64,000 nucleotides of DNA from Pelodera strongyloides (GCA_036852015.1 JAANDG010000165.1:186001-250000); one strand, 5' to 3'. Shown: positions 22,701 through 35,343, counted from the stretch's first letter. The notes: generated by a model not told the origin, from the sequence alone. Program-made: numbers and translations.

Positions 22701-25700
22701 GTCTTCATATTTGGTTCCAGATTATATTTTGTTTGTTAGTTTGTATGTATGATCTAGATTCATCCTTATCTTTATGTGACTCCCACTCTTCCTCGTTTAG
22801 TTTCATCTGAATGCCATACGGCCGTAGAATGGGAAACCCTTCGAGATGACGTCATCGGACTAGCAGAAGCTGTTTATCAGAAGACAATCAATAGGGAAGA
22901 AGCACTGATGGTCGTAGTCAAGGAATTCCTAAGCGATGAAGACAGCAGGTGAGCATTTGTTATGTTTAGCATATATTGTCTTGTTGAATCAGACTGTGGC
23001 TAACTCAATCAAACGCATCATTTACCAAGTTTCCTATGTTGTGTTCCTGTTCCTTTATATTTGAGTAACTCATATTGATTTAGTTGTGCCCCTGATCGAC
23101 TCGCTCTATTCCTGTGTCTCTCCTTGCAAGATGATCCTCAGCCGGTGAAAAATGGACAGAAATTGAGCCCCAGAAAAAGCGCCGAGGTGTGTTTTAGTCT
23201 GTGTTCTCATAAAGAGAAGAGTGAGGTCTCCGGAAGTGGCCTCTGATCACGGTGCAAGTCCCTAGTTCGGAAAGCTTATGTGATAAGATATGATTTATGT
23301 AATATGGAGTGAGATGTATGATGCCTGTAGCCGAGCTGCCTTTCATCATATTTCCGCCTTGTGCTAAGACTAAGACTTATCTTACCTTGTTTTATTCAGC
23401 TATTACTTTCGAAGAGTGAAGAGTGTCTGCAACAGTCGACGGGGCGTGGCGATCAGTTGCTGGGACGGGCCAGGTGGGGGCATTAGGTAGTGGGTACGGG
23501 GTTTAATGCAGAAACGTGTAAGTTGAGGTTTATGGAATTCACAATGTATACTACTGCATATCTTCTTTTAACTTTATACTATTCCATGAAATGCAATCTA
23601 ACTCGGTTTTAGGTTTCTTGCTCAATGTGCTTCAAAGCTAACGAAAGCGTCAGCCGATCGACTAAAAGCCATTGATATCGTGGATTTGGCGTTAGAATTG
23701 GGATCCAGGTTGGTGATATGCTTTTAATATAGCTTTGAAAATATTTTGATTATGGTGATATGCTTTTTTTTATACTTCTAGACGTACTCATTTTCTTTGC
23801 TTTAATGAATTTGAACTTTTGTTTGATCTGTAATTGGTATTGTAAGATAGTTGATGCTAAAAAAAATATTTACATTATCAATTACAATTATAGAAAAATG
23901 CCCGTTGCAATTACTTACACGGAACCGCACGCTTTATTGGAGGAGATTGTTGCACTGGATAAAAACTATAAGCAGGTAAGGGATAATAATTTTTTATTGG
24001 TATGGATGAGGGTTCGGCTCATTATGCACACTATTTAGCTATATTGCTAATAAATGTTGAATGTTATTTAGGGCAAGAAGGTGGCGAAGCTGGCAGTTCT
24101 GCTGGGTATTGACACTCCGGTCGCCTCTGCCCTTTCTATGTGTGCCCTGGCGGCTGTTCAGAAGGGAGATGAGGGCGTTGTCAAGAAGTACCTCACCGAA
24201 GTTATGGCAAAGGCTAGGGGAATTGACAAGGTATTTCAGGATTAATAGTTGTTAACCATTTATCATTCATCCATGAGCTTTGTCGGAAGATCGGAGTATG
24301 TGTCAACTACTGTATTGTCATTTTTCATTATTCACACTATCACTGTCACATCCTTCAGATATGTAGGTGTGTAGTTGTGTTGCTTGTGAGAAACGTTCAT
24401 GTTCCTTTCCTCCTTTCAGGTCCACCAACTTTGTGTGCAACTACTCAAGAGTCCTCTACTGAAAACGGTAAGAGTTGTGTTTGTCTTTTCCCTTTCTTCT
24501 TCTTCTTTTAGGTGCCTTAACTTAGATTAGTTATTTTGTGTATATCCATTTCGAATCATATAATGATATTATAAAAAGAATACTTTGAATTGTAACACCT
24601 TTATTGTTGATTTGTTCAGATGAGCGAAGATATTTGTGCCTGTGCTCTTTTGAATGCTCCATCTGATTTGTTGATGGAAACAATGGAGTTGATTGCAAAT
24701 TACAAAAAGGAGAGCCGAAGAGAGAATGAGCAAAGAACACTCAACGTTGAACCGAGCTGTAATATAGTAATGGACGATATGTACACAAAGGTGAGGATAC
24801 ACTATATCGATTGGGGTCATATATGATTGTATTAGAAGGTAGCTTATGGCTTAGGGGTTAACAGATTATGGATATGGGTTAGGGAGTCTTCTTTGCACAT
24901 TTTCTTATGATGTCTCGGACTTTAAACGGGGGTACAGGTTGATGCGTGAAAACACGCACGAACCACCTCCTTTTAACCACCTCCGGAAGCAATTCGAAAT
25001 TAATATATTTGACCGAAACATGGTGTTTTATTAAAACGGTCCATCACTGAGCTAAAGAAACCATCTCCATTTACGCACGGAATTTATACCCTGCCTTGTA
25101 ACTGGCTCTTTCGTAGGCTTCCCACTGTGACGTCAATGCCCAGTCTTCGTCCACTTCGGATCCGCGTATAATCGAGGCTTCTAATGAAGATTATTCCCTG
25201 AATATATCTGAACTTGCCCCTCTTCTCAGTCACTTGTCTTCGACTGCGGCACTCTGTTCCTCGTTCATGATACCAGGTAATTTAATATTAACTGATCCAC
25301 GGGGATTTGGAATAATTAACCGAATGCACACACCGAAATGATCATGCCATAGGTGGCAGGCATATCGATGTTATTAATTTCTTGTGGAACGAACTGTTGA
25401 ATAATCATATAACAATTGTACTTTTTCTTATAGATGACGTGAAACATGAACAATTGTGGACTACAAATGATTTTCTCATTTCCTATGAAGCTGCACTGAA
25501 ATTCTATTGGGATAAGCTGAACTTGAAATTGGTATGTTACTTGTTATATAATTGCGTAATTGTATTATACTTTTATACCGTGTAACTTCTGTGTATAACA
25601 AATTATAACTTTGTGGAATGGTTTTGTAATTTTGTATATTTGTATACCGTGTAGTTCACGTGTATTTGTTGCAGATCGAGGCTCTACCCGCCTCCGTATT

Positions 25701-27497
25701 GATTAACATGCAAGTTATGGAGGATGTGGAGTGTAAACCGCTGGACAGAATCACGGCATATGGTGGGGATAAATGTTTTTTTTTTTTTTTGAATTTTATT
25801 TTATGCATGTGTTCTCCCAAAACGGGGGATTTTGTATTATCATTATGTCTAAAAGACGAATAGTAGAATCTTGTTACAGGTTGCAACCGTGAACGATTCA
25901 TTGAAGACGTGAACTACCGTAACGAAACAATAATTGGGCTAGCGATGTGAGTTCACATTCTCTGTGTTCTTTCTGTTTTTGTAATGGAGAATCGTCTGAT
26001 GTCTGTTGAAAGAAACACAGTTACTTTTGTAGTTGTAGTTGTATGCCATTCTGATCGTTATTCATGTTTGTTCTGTTCAGGAGTGAAGACAATGTGATGT
26101 TCAATGACGCTCTTCAACTGTGCACCGAATTCAAAGTTGATCCTTTTGATATTCACTTTGCCAGTTTGGAGAATGCCATTACAAGGTATACACCGTATTC
26201 CGTTTTCCTATTAGCATCGCATTTTACCATCCCTCATCCTGTTTCTTGCGAGCGAGAGTGAACAGTATTAATGATATTATGATTATGATTTAGTCTTCCT
26301 GCCGACGAAGCGACTCAAATGATCAAGGAGAGAGGAAATGTGCCTGTTTTACAAGGACAAATTGCTAGATTCGAACGGATGCTGAGGTCTCTTTAAGGAT
26401 TTATGTGTGCATGTACGCGTGTGTATGTTTAGCTTAGAGCTCACTTGTTGTTTCCACCGTATATGTGCGTAATGTATACTTTGTTTAAGGAGTTCCGTCT
26501 TTCCATTGGTCGAGTCCAATGATTCATTCAAATTGTACCTGTCGGCGTTCACTGAGGAATCGCCTGAAAAGAAGGCGATACCTGCGCTGAAGAGGATTTC
26601 CGAGTTCGCTTCAAGTTCGTTTATATTTTACAGTGTTATTATATCCATGGTTTTCTTTTCTTTAAAACGACCTGTCACTGTCGCTTCAGAGTGTGGAACT
26701 AAAGTGAACCTCCGTCGTGCGTTCTCTGAAGTTTCCTATCTTTCACAACTTCTTCTCAACTTTGACGATATGAAACTCAACGTCGTGTCTCCCTTGTTGT
26801 CGTTATTACCGGTGAGCTACTTATTTGTTTATATACTAGTGTTGTCGTTGAAATTGTTTGAAGTAGAGTATGTTTATAGTTTGATTCGTTTGAGTTGAAG
26901 GCACGAAGAGATTACTTATATTTATAATCAAACCTATCCTATTCTATATACAGGTTGGCGCTGAGGTACGCGAATCGTTGTGCAGAACGTTGATAGAAGG
27001 CACCCAACTGAGACCCCCTTCTGGTGCCCTCACTTTGTGGAATCTGTGCGAAGGAAATGAGGAAATGTTCCTGGATATTGTCGCCATTAAACAGGTTACT
27101 TAGAGAAAATTAGTTGTTTTATTTTTGTTTGGCATTCAGGTCTTGACTTGGATATATATCCGTGTGTTTCACATTAGACACATATGTTTTACAACAGAAA
27201 CAGAGTTTGCTCGATTTAGGTTTTTATTTTCGTCCAATGGGTGAGCTGAATTTGAATTGATGTGTTTCTGCTTTCCAGAGAGATGATGAAATCGCTTATT
27301 TGGAAGCTGTCCCCTTGGATACGGTGCCTTCTGAGTTAGTGACGGCGATTGAGCGAAGACTATCCGAGCTGAAGGTAGATGAACCCGAACCCCTGTTGGA
27401 AAACTCTCCCCGTGATCCCCCATCGTGGGGTGACTGGGGATCTTTCCTCGGGGGAAACACATCTGGGGGAGGATTGACGAAACGGAGAGGAAAGTAG
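16791..27497 (+). CDS. NBAS: NBAS (SMGL-1-type), subunit of the NRZ ER-tethering complex (41 exons, 1601 aa)
   Basis: Known role: with RINT1 and ZW10, NBAS tethers Golgi-derived COPI vesicles to ER SNAREs; the nematode orthologue SMGL-1 is also an essential nonsense-mediated-decay factor. Exon starts/ends include 16791-16876, 16965-17081, 17176-17270, 17351-17484, 17647-17792, 17907-18018, 18149-18288, 18414-18504, 18605-18685, 18887-18978, 19238-19301, 19487-19624, 19722-19799, 20036-20176, 20376-20498, 20659-20772, 20911-21072, 21171-21286, 21405-21531, 21658-21795, 22024-22188, 22296-22380, 22527-22688, 22801-22948, 23084-23186, 23400-23473, 23613-23708, 23894-23975, 24072-24230, 24420-24467, 24620-24790, 25117-25276, 25434-25531, 25675-25762, 25880-25946, 26081-26185, 26294-26386, 26490-26614, 26690-26811, 26954-27094, 27279-27497. 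Exons sum to a multiple of three. Residues 1 to about 390 form a beta-propeller-like part (SSMAVNE.. then FELPSLRVS; GLNTFRLIDSDPYV). The rest is a Sec39-like helical solenoid. It is shorter than the human protein (about 2,370 aa). KNTC1/ROD is the alternative, less likely. The start lies 5 bases after a TTTACAG acceptor. Confidence 0.82.
20353..20375 (+). promoter_or_regulatory. duplicated splice acceptor before NBAS exon 15
   Basis: TATTTTCAG/ACAGA occurs twice, 14 bases apart (AG at 20360-20361 and 20374-20375). Only the second gives the conserved frame (TEIRDSEF..). Use of the first adds 14 bases and shifts the frame. Confidence 0.5.
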
Positions 27498-27986
27498 GAA
27501 TTGAACGTATGTTCTTGAATTTGAAAGTTTTAGCAATGTCCTGTACAGCACAGGTTTTTGGATGTATGTTTATCCGTTTGTTAATCAAGCGTACCCTGCG
27601 TGTAGTTGCTGGTTTTTATTTGCAATTGAAATGGACTCATTGAATTTAGGTCTAAGCTTTTGTGCATAATTTTATCGTTAGAGCAAGCTTATTGTTAGAT
27701 TTGGGTATTAGGATAAATTTTATGGTGTGTTTCTTACCGGTAGTGTTTTGACACCGTTTTTAAATACGTTTTAGTTAGATTTTTGCTTATTGCTTGAAAA
27801 GTTAGCTTTTATCAGCGCTATTGTTAATTATTCGTATTAAAGCCATTGTAAAATTGTAATTCGTTTTCCGCAATTGTTTATTTATGTGTACATTATCTGT
27901 GATACTTTTATGCCTAATTTATACACTTATTATTATTTGTTTATTATTCTGTCTGTGGATTTATTTTAGTAGGTAACTATGTAACT

Positions 27987-28009
27987 AATAAATGTAGTTT
28001 TTTTAAATT

Positions 28010-28065
<56 letters not shown>
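27987..28065 (+). terminator. NBAS polyadenylation signal followed by a 54-base T tract
   Basis: AATAAA at 27987-27992 (ATTAAA also at 27836) is followed by a pure T run at 28012-28065. The next splice acceptor (TGTTTTAG, ending 28135) opens the downstream gene. A poly(A) signal, U-rich spacer and acceptor within about 150 bp is the arrangement of nematode operons. Confidence 0.5.
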
Positions 28066-28142
28066 CATATTTATGTTTATTCTTTATCGCTGGCATGTGC
28101 GTTTGTATGTAAGAACTTATTTGTTCCTGTTTTAGGTAATAA

Positions 28143-30096
28143 ATGGGCGATGTCCCAGTGGCGGACGGATCCCGACAAGGCTCGAAGCACAAGAGCGATG
28201 TATGTTTTAAAACTCACTTCTGATTTACTGTTCAAGCTCATTTATTAATAGTCCTTTGTGAGCCCGCAGCGTGCGCATATGGTTCGGCTTACATTTTTGT
28301 GTTTTACCTTCGTACCCTTTTTCTAATATGAAAAGAGGGGTTTGTTTATTCATTGTTTTAGTTGACTTTAGTTTGTTTATTCACTCTATTCTATTCATCG
28401 TTTTAGTTCACCTTTTGTGTTGTGTGCAATGGGTTCGTACTGTCTTCCCAGTGTGAGGAATTGCCACGCAATTTTGTCTATCTCCGCTCCGAGCTTGACA
28501 AAATGAATATCACGAAAACACAAAGGTTTGTTTATCATAACTTATTCCCCCGGAGGCCTTTAGCCTATGGGTATACTCACTGTAAATGTTCTTTTCAGTG
28601 ACGATTGTTTGATCTTACCTTATGTTTTATGCAGGTCTTCCGCATTTCTTCGTGCCATGCAGACCCGCCAGTTTCGCGCCTGCAAATCACACCATCAGGG
28701 ACCATCAAATGTATGTGTTCGTGTATTTTACAGCATAAGTTTTGCGGATTACAATTGATGAACCCAAAAGAAAACATGTAATTAGTTTACACGTGTGGGT
28801 AGGTTTACCTGTTATAGTGTGGCCATACGAGTTTGCCTACCTATTCGTGGTGCTATAGGGAACTACATGTTTAGACATTTAGAGTGCTGTAACTTCATTT
28901 TACTGTACTGATCACATGAAATCAGTCAATCAATCAGTAATTATGTAGAATTCAGAAAAAGTGTAAAGCGTGAAATTATGAGCGTGAAAACTTTCTTTCA
29001 GAGAATTGATTTCAATGATGCGAAAAGGCGTCGTCCCGCGAAAAGAAGGACACCGGACTCACGTTGTCCATCTCCGGTTTTCAAGGTGAATCTTCCGTTT
29101 TACTTTTTATGCTACGTTACTTTAGTAGTATACGTATACTCTTTGCGTTGGTCCCTGGATCTCACTTTTTTCATATGTATAATGATTATGAAAAATAAAG
29201 CTGCCGTTCAAATACCTAACACGTATTTATTCCAGCCAATTGTGCATGCCCCGAATAAGAATTCCACTTCCGAGCTGGTGAGACGGCAATTGTCCGATCA
29301 GTTATCCTTTATTCAAGAGTCGGAAACCTCACAACCCGAGTGCTGGAATTGGATCGACCCCAATCAGGTTGGTTATGACAGTTATGAGGATTGGCCCTCA
29401 GGATTGGTTGTCCTAGTTCTATCTTGTACGTGCGAGATCGTAACTTTCTATCTTCTCCTACAACAATCAACTAAACTTTGCTAGAACGTAACGTGCAGGT
29501 TCTATTCGTTAGAAAATTATGGGTAATGGTAATTCAGGATGAAATCGCCTTTGAACCGGAACCCATTGCCCAATCGTCTCTTTTTGTGGAGCGATCGTCT
29601 GCAAAGTGAGTGTTTTAATTTATATATGAAAGGAAGAAGAGCTCTGCTATTATACTGATGTTGACCTTTGTTTCTGCAGCTCTGATCATTCGTATGATGG
29701 AGTGAAATCGGAGGAGCCATTGGAACTGATTGTCGACGAATCGATTGATCAGCCTCTAATCGATAGTGAGGGATACGTGGTGCAGGTTCCCGACCCCGAA
29801 CAACACTTCTCCTCATCTATGGTGGGATTTCTTTGATTACTGTTTAGTTCCTTTCGTCATATGTTGAAATTGTACAGTATGGGTGCGGAAGTAGTGTACA
29901 GTGTGGATGCGGCATGCTGAGGTTAACTTGAAAATAAACTATTTGTTTTAAAATGAATACTTTGCAGGCGCTTTCCTCCGCTTGGGACACCGAATTCGTG
30001 GAATCTCTCGCTTTTCCCGTGTGTTTCCCATCGACTCCAGATTTGAATATGTACTATGACTATACTTTCCATGAGGGATCCGTTTTTCATGTATAA
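28143..30096 (+). CDS. unrecognised protein, likely nuclear (8 exons, 253 aa)
   Basis: Exons: 28143-28199, 28452-28525, 28635-28710, 29002-29085, 29236-29367, 29538-29605, 29680-29821, 29968-30096, in frame. The start follows a TTTTAG acceptor by 7 bases. The N-terminal third has a short helical-looking stretch (NFVYLRSELDKMNITKTQRS) and then FLRAMQTRQFRACKS. A strongly basic patch (DAKRRRPAKRRTPDSR, about residues 75-90) looks like a nuclear localisation signal. The C-terminal half is acidic and Ser/Pro-rich with no membrane segment and ends YYDYTFHEGSVFHV. I do not recognise the family. Basic patch plus acidic tail would suit a transcriptional regulator, but that is a guess. It lies 646 bp behind NBAS on the same strand and may be co-transcribed with it. 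Confidence 0.7.
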
Positions 30097-30577
30097 AAGG
30101 AGATGGAGGAACTATCGAAACAGGAGCACCCTAGTAGGATTCTTATTATGGACGAATTTGTATTTACTTGAAGTTAGAGATAATTGAATTGTTGATTTTT
30201 ATTTTGGTAGTCGAAATTTCTATTAGTTATAGATTATTAATGGAAAGTTCTGCTGAAAGTAATTGGTATGCGCATTTTGCATACAGTACTACTTACCTTT
30301 GCTTAGTTTAGTTTTAGTTGTCTAGTTTGCCGTTTGTTTAGGAAACCGGTGGCACAATCTTTAATCAGGTGATTATATTTTTTTTATTTGCCGTTTTATG
30401 AAATCTGTATTTGTTTGTATCTTTTCATCCCGATTCTCATTGTCCGGTTGATTATCCTTACTTATTCTTGGGATCTGATATAGCTTTAGTTTTAAGTAGT
30501 TTTAACTAGTATATCAGTTTAGTTGCTTTTCTTTTAGCTAGTGACGCATAGAACTTTTAGGACGATTCACACAAAAT

Positions 30578-30778
30578 GAATAGACCAGGTCTAGTACATA
30601 GACCTAAATAGCAACGTATTAGCACGAGCAATAGTACGCAGTTAGCACCAAATCACACGCCAATAGACACCAAACTAGACACAACTAGCTCTCTTTTGGT
30701 GCTAACTGTGCACTATTGCTCGTGCTATTGCGTTGCTATTTAGGTCTTTGGGATAGACGTTTGCTATTTGGGTCTATT
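30578..30778. mobile_element. inverted-repeat element downstream of the unrecognised gene
   Basis: Left arm GACCTAAATAGCAACG.ATTAGCACGAGCAATAGT.. (30601 on) pairs with the right arm ..ACTATTGCTCGTGCTATTGCGTTGCTATTTAGGTC (to about 30745). Outer AATAGACC / GGTCTATT also pair. The unit is about 200 bp and forms a long hairpin. It is non-coding and could lie in the 3' untranslated region of the gene ending at 30096. Confidence 0.65.
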
Positions 30779-31572
30779 GGTTTTCCATGTTCGCTGCTTT
30801 TTGATTATTTTATTATAGGAACCTCTTTTCATAAGTGACCATGAATAGTGTGGTCCTTTTTGTTGTAGATTGTTTTAGTATTATCACGCTTATTGAGGAA
30901 GATTGTGATCTCTCTTTTATGTTAGTTACAAATACTAGGGAATGTTTTAGATAGATTAAGCTGTTTTAGATTTTAGATCGACTAGATAAATATAGATTAA
31001 GAATATTTGTCTAGGAACGGCTATTTTTCATGCTCTTCTTTTTTATCGGCTGCTTTTATTACTGTTTATTTGAGACTCACGGATCTAGCTCACACTTTTC
31101 AAGCATTTGGATTATGATTATGGTTAGTTTTCCTAGTTTAATAATACTTTGTAACCTAATGTAACCTAACAATAAGCTTAATAATTTTTATTGTTCATAT
31201 CCTATTCTGTTCATAGATCATACATTTTAAGCTAGGGGCACTAATAATGCAAGACTGTTTGATTTTTTTTACCCTTAGGTGCTAAAAATAGTCGTTATTT
31301 TATTTTTTATGAACGTTTTATATTTGTAGCGTAGATAGGAATAAGGAATGTTATTTGTTGTGTAGGTTCAGATAAACTTATTTTTTAAATATCATTTTTC
31401 CTCTTTATATGGAGAAAGAGAGTATGTTTACTCACTTCGGTAATATATATTTTGATTGTTTGGCTTTTTGAATGTTGGAACATTTTGCCTACTTGGCTGT
31501 CAGTTGTGATTATCATTATCATAGTCGCGAATGTTATGTCTCTACCTAGTTCCCAGTTGATTAATTTGATTA
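30779..31572. other. intergenic, no gene seen
   Basis: AT-rich DNA between the hairpin element and PREB. No exon is supported. It ends at the TTATTCAG acceptor that precedes the PREB start. Confidence 0.5.
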
Positions 31573-31583
31573 TTCAGGCGTTG

Positions 31584-34500
31584 ATGGGTCTTCTGGGTTC
31601 ATCGGGTCCCGCCCTGGAATTGGTTGGGAACGTCTCATTCCCAGTCTATGCAGTCAAATGTCTGGGAAGTCGATTTATGCTAATTGCGGGTGGAGGAGGA
31701 ATGGCCAAGACAGGAGTCGCCAACATGTTGGAGGCATTTCTGATGACTTATCGACCAGACAACAATAAGGGATCAGACGTACATCATCTCAGGCTTGTAC
31801 AGGTACTGTATTCATTGCGTATTGAGTTTTGAGCTCTTAGAGGGTTGTTAAGTTATTTCTCAAGTTATGGCTCTAGCTTTTTGTGTGCTTCGCATGAATA
31901 CACTTGATTGTGTTGCAAGCAACCAGCCATATAATATACCAGCCGTTCGAAGAGCCCTACGGGCTCTTCTCCGACTGGAGGAATCGGCCTTCGGCCAATT
32001 GTTACCCTATTTAAAACATTCACACATCTACAAAGTCATATATAATTGACGAAACGTATGATATGAGCCTGGATGGCCATTAGACTAATTACCATGCAAA
32101 TTTGACATTGAAGGTGCTCTCTGAAGGGCAGATTGTAACTCTTGTGATAAGCTAGCATAGTTCAACCGGTAGAGCGTTGGACTGTGAATCGAGAGATTGT
32201 GGGCCGCTGTGGGTTCGAATCCCGCCAGCGGCAATGATTTTGTATGCTCTTTCGATCGAAGAATTTTCTTTATGAAAGGATTTCGTTGTGCACATAAAAA
32301 CAAACCCGTGACAAACTCTTCTCCTTTATATAATAAGATTGTCGTATTGTTTTCAAATTCTTACGAGTTTTTTTTAATTGTTATTATTCAGGCGGGAAGT
32401 ACAAAGACAGGAGATCGAGCAACTATGAACATGGATGTGATAGGAGTGGGGGATCCTGCTAATAATGTCTTTCTGCTCGCTTGTGGTCAAGACGATGTAT
32501 GTTACATGTTCAAAATAGTATACGTCACAAATTGCAACTTATTACGTGAATGTGCCCTTAGAATAGATGAGAGTTTTGGAATTTTGGAACGTATGCATAC
32601 ATACTATCCACAGTCATTTAAAAGTTGATCTCCCTGAAGAAGTTCCCTTGCCGCTATGAAGAAAATGTTTCACGACACGCATTTATTTATCACACTTTCC
32701 GATACTTGGGTGTTCTTTTGTATGTATGGTCTAATGATTCTAATTTCAGTTCACCACTGCCTATCTGTCCTCTACAGTAACAGAAAACAAAGAGCTTCGT
32801 CTTCAATTCAAGCAGATCTCTCAATTGAATACGGTAACTGCGGACCCAAAGGACCCTGGGCAGAGTTATCAGAAATGTTGTCGATTCTTCCCACCCAAAG
32901 ATGGGAGCAATGGGTATTTAATAACTGGAGGTGGGTAGACTTTATGGCAGAATAAGGAAGGAACAAATGTTGCGAGAGTTGTATTAGAACTACAAACGGC
33001 AAAGGCCCGTCATCATCCAGATCGAGTAATAATTGCTGTTTAATTGCTGACAACAATATATGTCCTTCGTAACGTTGCGTTGAAGTTTCGAAGGTATTAT
33101 ATAACATTGTGTAATAGAATGACAATTTAGGTTCGGACTCTGTTGTTCGTTTCTTCAAACTCAACATTCATAAATTAACGAGCGATTCTGTGCTCGTGCC
33201 TGATCCGGATAGGTGGGTTTCACGTCGGTTATAAACTAGTGTGTTTCAACGTGCACGTTTATTTGGGTTAACAAATTGGAACTAATGAAGACTGTGTGCT
33301 ATCAGATTTTATGGAATGATGATATATAGTTAGGAAATAGTTATTCAGGCGTATTGATTTCTCCAATGGAGATATCGATGACATTGACGTGTGTGTGGAA
33401 AGAGATGCCTTTTCGGCTACAGTATCCGATGGACGATTAGCCATCCACAGTATAGTGGACACGACGCTTCGCTTTCAGGTGAGCTTATTTTAGAATGTGT
33501 TATAGCAACGGACAATAATATTTGCTGCGACTTTGTTTCTAGTGTTTTTGTTTTCTTCGACTAATATCTCAAATTATAAGGTATTTCCAATCAGTAATTT
33601 AGTTTGTGCTTGTCAGGTGACTCCCCCTGAAGAGTTGAAACAAGGCTACAAGGCTCGTTGTCTCCGTTTTGTGAGGAATCCACAGGGATCGGCCATGTTT
33701 CTAGTAGCATACAATCCGATACAAAGGTACGTATAAGATGGGTTAGTTCTGGATTTCTTGCGTGTATTTTCCATTCCTGAATGTCACAGGTTTTGCTGCT
33801 ATTTCATGTTTATTGTATTTGTTTGAAATGAGAACCTCAACCAATCTCTAGCTTAAATCGTGTTCTACTCCGTATACTTGTAGGAACAAGCGTTCCAAGT
33901 GTTTTGTGAGTGTGTGGATCTGCAACAATGACATGTCGAAGACCAAGTGTATGTGTGTGAAGGAAGTGGCCACTGGGGACGCGATCTCCTCGCTCACCGT
34001 CTCTGAGTGCGGCACTTATGCGGCCATCGGAACCCTGGCCGGATCTGTCGGAGTCTATGACTCCCATTCACTCAAACGATTGATGTGGAACTTTGAGGCG
34101 CATTGTGAGTTTGTTCACTAATGTTTTCTTTCTTCTAAATACTTGTGTTTGTGAGTGCTGAGGATATAGAAAGTGAAGTCAAGGTCCCTTGTTAGTATAT
34201 TGGTGTCCTTACTGCACTGTTTTTTGCCTCATTTTTTGCCTGGTCTATCGACCAATAAAGATTTAATATTATTATAAGTGCAATTTTATGAGTTATCTGG
34301 GTAATTTTTGAATACTTTTCCAGCGATCTTCGTCACCGGACTGAGTTTCGTGCCCCGTGTTGCAAGGGATATTCGTTTGGAGAAGACGTAGGTTTTTATG
34401 TATATGTGATTTCGAAGTTTATATTCAATGATAGCGAGGCCCATTATAAAGTATTGCGTAGCGAGTAACGTCATTGTAATCAAATGTGACAGTCTTTCTG

Positions 34501-34732
34501 TGAAGTGATTAAAAGAAATGTTTATCTTTACATATTGAGTATTTTCTATTGCAGTGAAGTGATCCCCGGTCCGGCAGCTGCTTTCCGTGCGTGTGTCCTC
34601 TCACTCTCGGCCGATCAACAAATGCAAATGCACTACGTGTACCCGGATACCCATCTCCCACTCACTACGCTAATCATGATCATTTCGTTAGTGATGTTGT
34701 TTATTAATATATTCATTTATTTCTTTGTTTAA
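31584..34732 (+). CDS. PREB: PREB/SEC12, ER exchange factor for SAR1 (9 exons, 429 aa)
   Basis: Exons: 31584-31802, 32392-32496, 32750-32930, 33131-33212, 33349-33478, 33617-33726, 33884-34104, 34324-34387, 34555-34732, all in frame. Known role: an ER-membrane WD40 protein that loads GTP on SAR1 and so starts COPII vesicle budding. The N-terminus reads VSFPVYAVKCLG..FMLIAGGGGMAKTGVANM; the GGGG-x-AKTG loop (residues 36-44) is the family hallmark (K-loop, potassium binding and catalysis). Propeller repeats follow (YLITGGSDSVVRFFKL; VSDGRLAIHSI; SLTVSECGTYAAIGTLAGSV). One hydrophobic segment at the extreme C-terminus (TTLIMIISLVMLFINIFIYF) anchors it in the ER membrane with essentially no lumenal tail. 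Length is close to the human protein (417 aa). The start lies 6 bases after a TATTCAG acceptor. Intron 1 holds a SINE. Confidence 0.92.
32150..32336 (+). repeat. tRNA-derived SINE in PREB intron 1
   Basis: The head has RNA polymerase III boxes: TAGCATAGTTCAACCGG (box A-like) and GGGTTCGAATCCC (box B), about 50 bp apart. A body of about 90 bp follows, then the tail TCTCCTTTATATAATAAGAT, which is shared with the repeats at 53 and 8045. The cloverleaf is defective: the acceptor ends do not pair and the anticodon stem has a mismatch around CTGTGAA. This is a SINE rather than a working tRNA gene. Confidence 0.65.
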
Positions 34733-35343
34733 ACAAAGTTATATAGAGGGAGGAAATGTATTCTTCAAAGTTTATGTTAGGCAAACTCGTCCGTAATTAA
34801 TTATTTCCTCCATGATGTCGCGTGTTGTGCAAGACAAAATCCCACTGGTGTTATTGGTCATATGTGATGATTTGGTATTTATTGTCCGTAGAAATCGATA
34901 TCCTTTTGCAAGCTAGTATTTGTGACTCATTTTTTATTTTATTTTTTAAGTGTCGTGGAAGGGGTTTTTATGAACTGAGTATTTATTGACGATGTGAATC
35001 TGAAGTATTGGCTACTCGTCCATAGGGCTATCGAGCTATAAAGAGTAAAACGCCTGTATGTTGAAGTGAAGTTCCAGCGGTGGTTTATCTTCAAGCCGAA
35101 TATTATGTGCCAAATCCTACAATATTAGATTATGATATTGTAACTGATACGTAAGATACAATGTGTTATTTCGTGAATTTGCTGAGTTGTAATGTTATTT
35201 ATTCCTATACCTTTTTCTGTGATACACTTTTTAATCCTGGGTTTACTGTATAGTCGAGCGTGTGGTTTTTTTTAATTATTACTCACTATTTTCTGTGTTA
35301 TTCGTTTTGACCTTTTGTTTGGTGCATAATTTATTATTTCGCT

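Noticed and set aside
16791..27497. Assignment of this gene as KNTC1/ROD instead of NBAS
   Set aside because: KNTC1 has the same architecture, but the propeller segments (GLNTFRLIDSDPYV; SSMAVNE.. ..FELPSLRVS) line up better with NBAS. I keep KNTC1 only as the less likely alternative.
27169..27588. 139-codon minus-strand open frame
   Set aside because: It is antisense to the last NBAS exon, has no splice signals or recognisable product, and the plus-strand reading ends the NBAS protein properly.
28978..29484. 168-codon continuous plus-strand frame as a single exon
   Set aside because: It reads through an intron (29086-29235) whose donor and acceptor are good. The hydrophobic middle part is intron translation; only 29002-29085 and 29236-29367 are exons.
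32150..32235. Possible functional tRNA (His-like CTGTGAA loop)
   Set aside because: The acceptor stem does not pair, the anticodon stem has a mismatch and the variable region is abnormal. It continues into a SINE body and tail.
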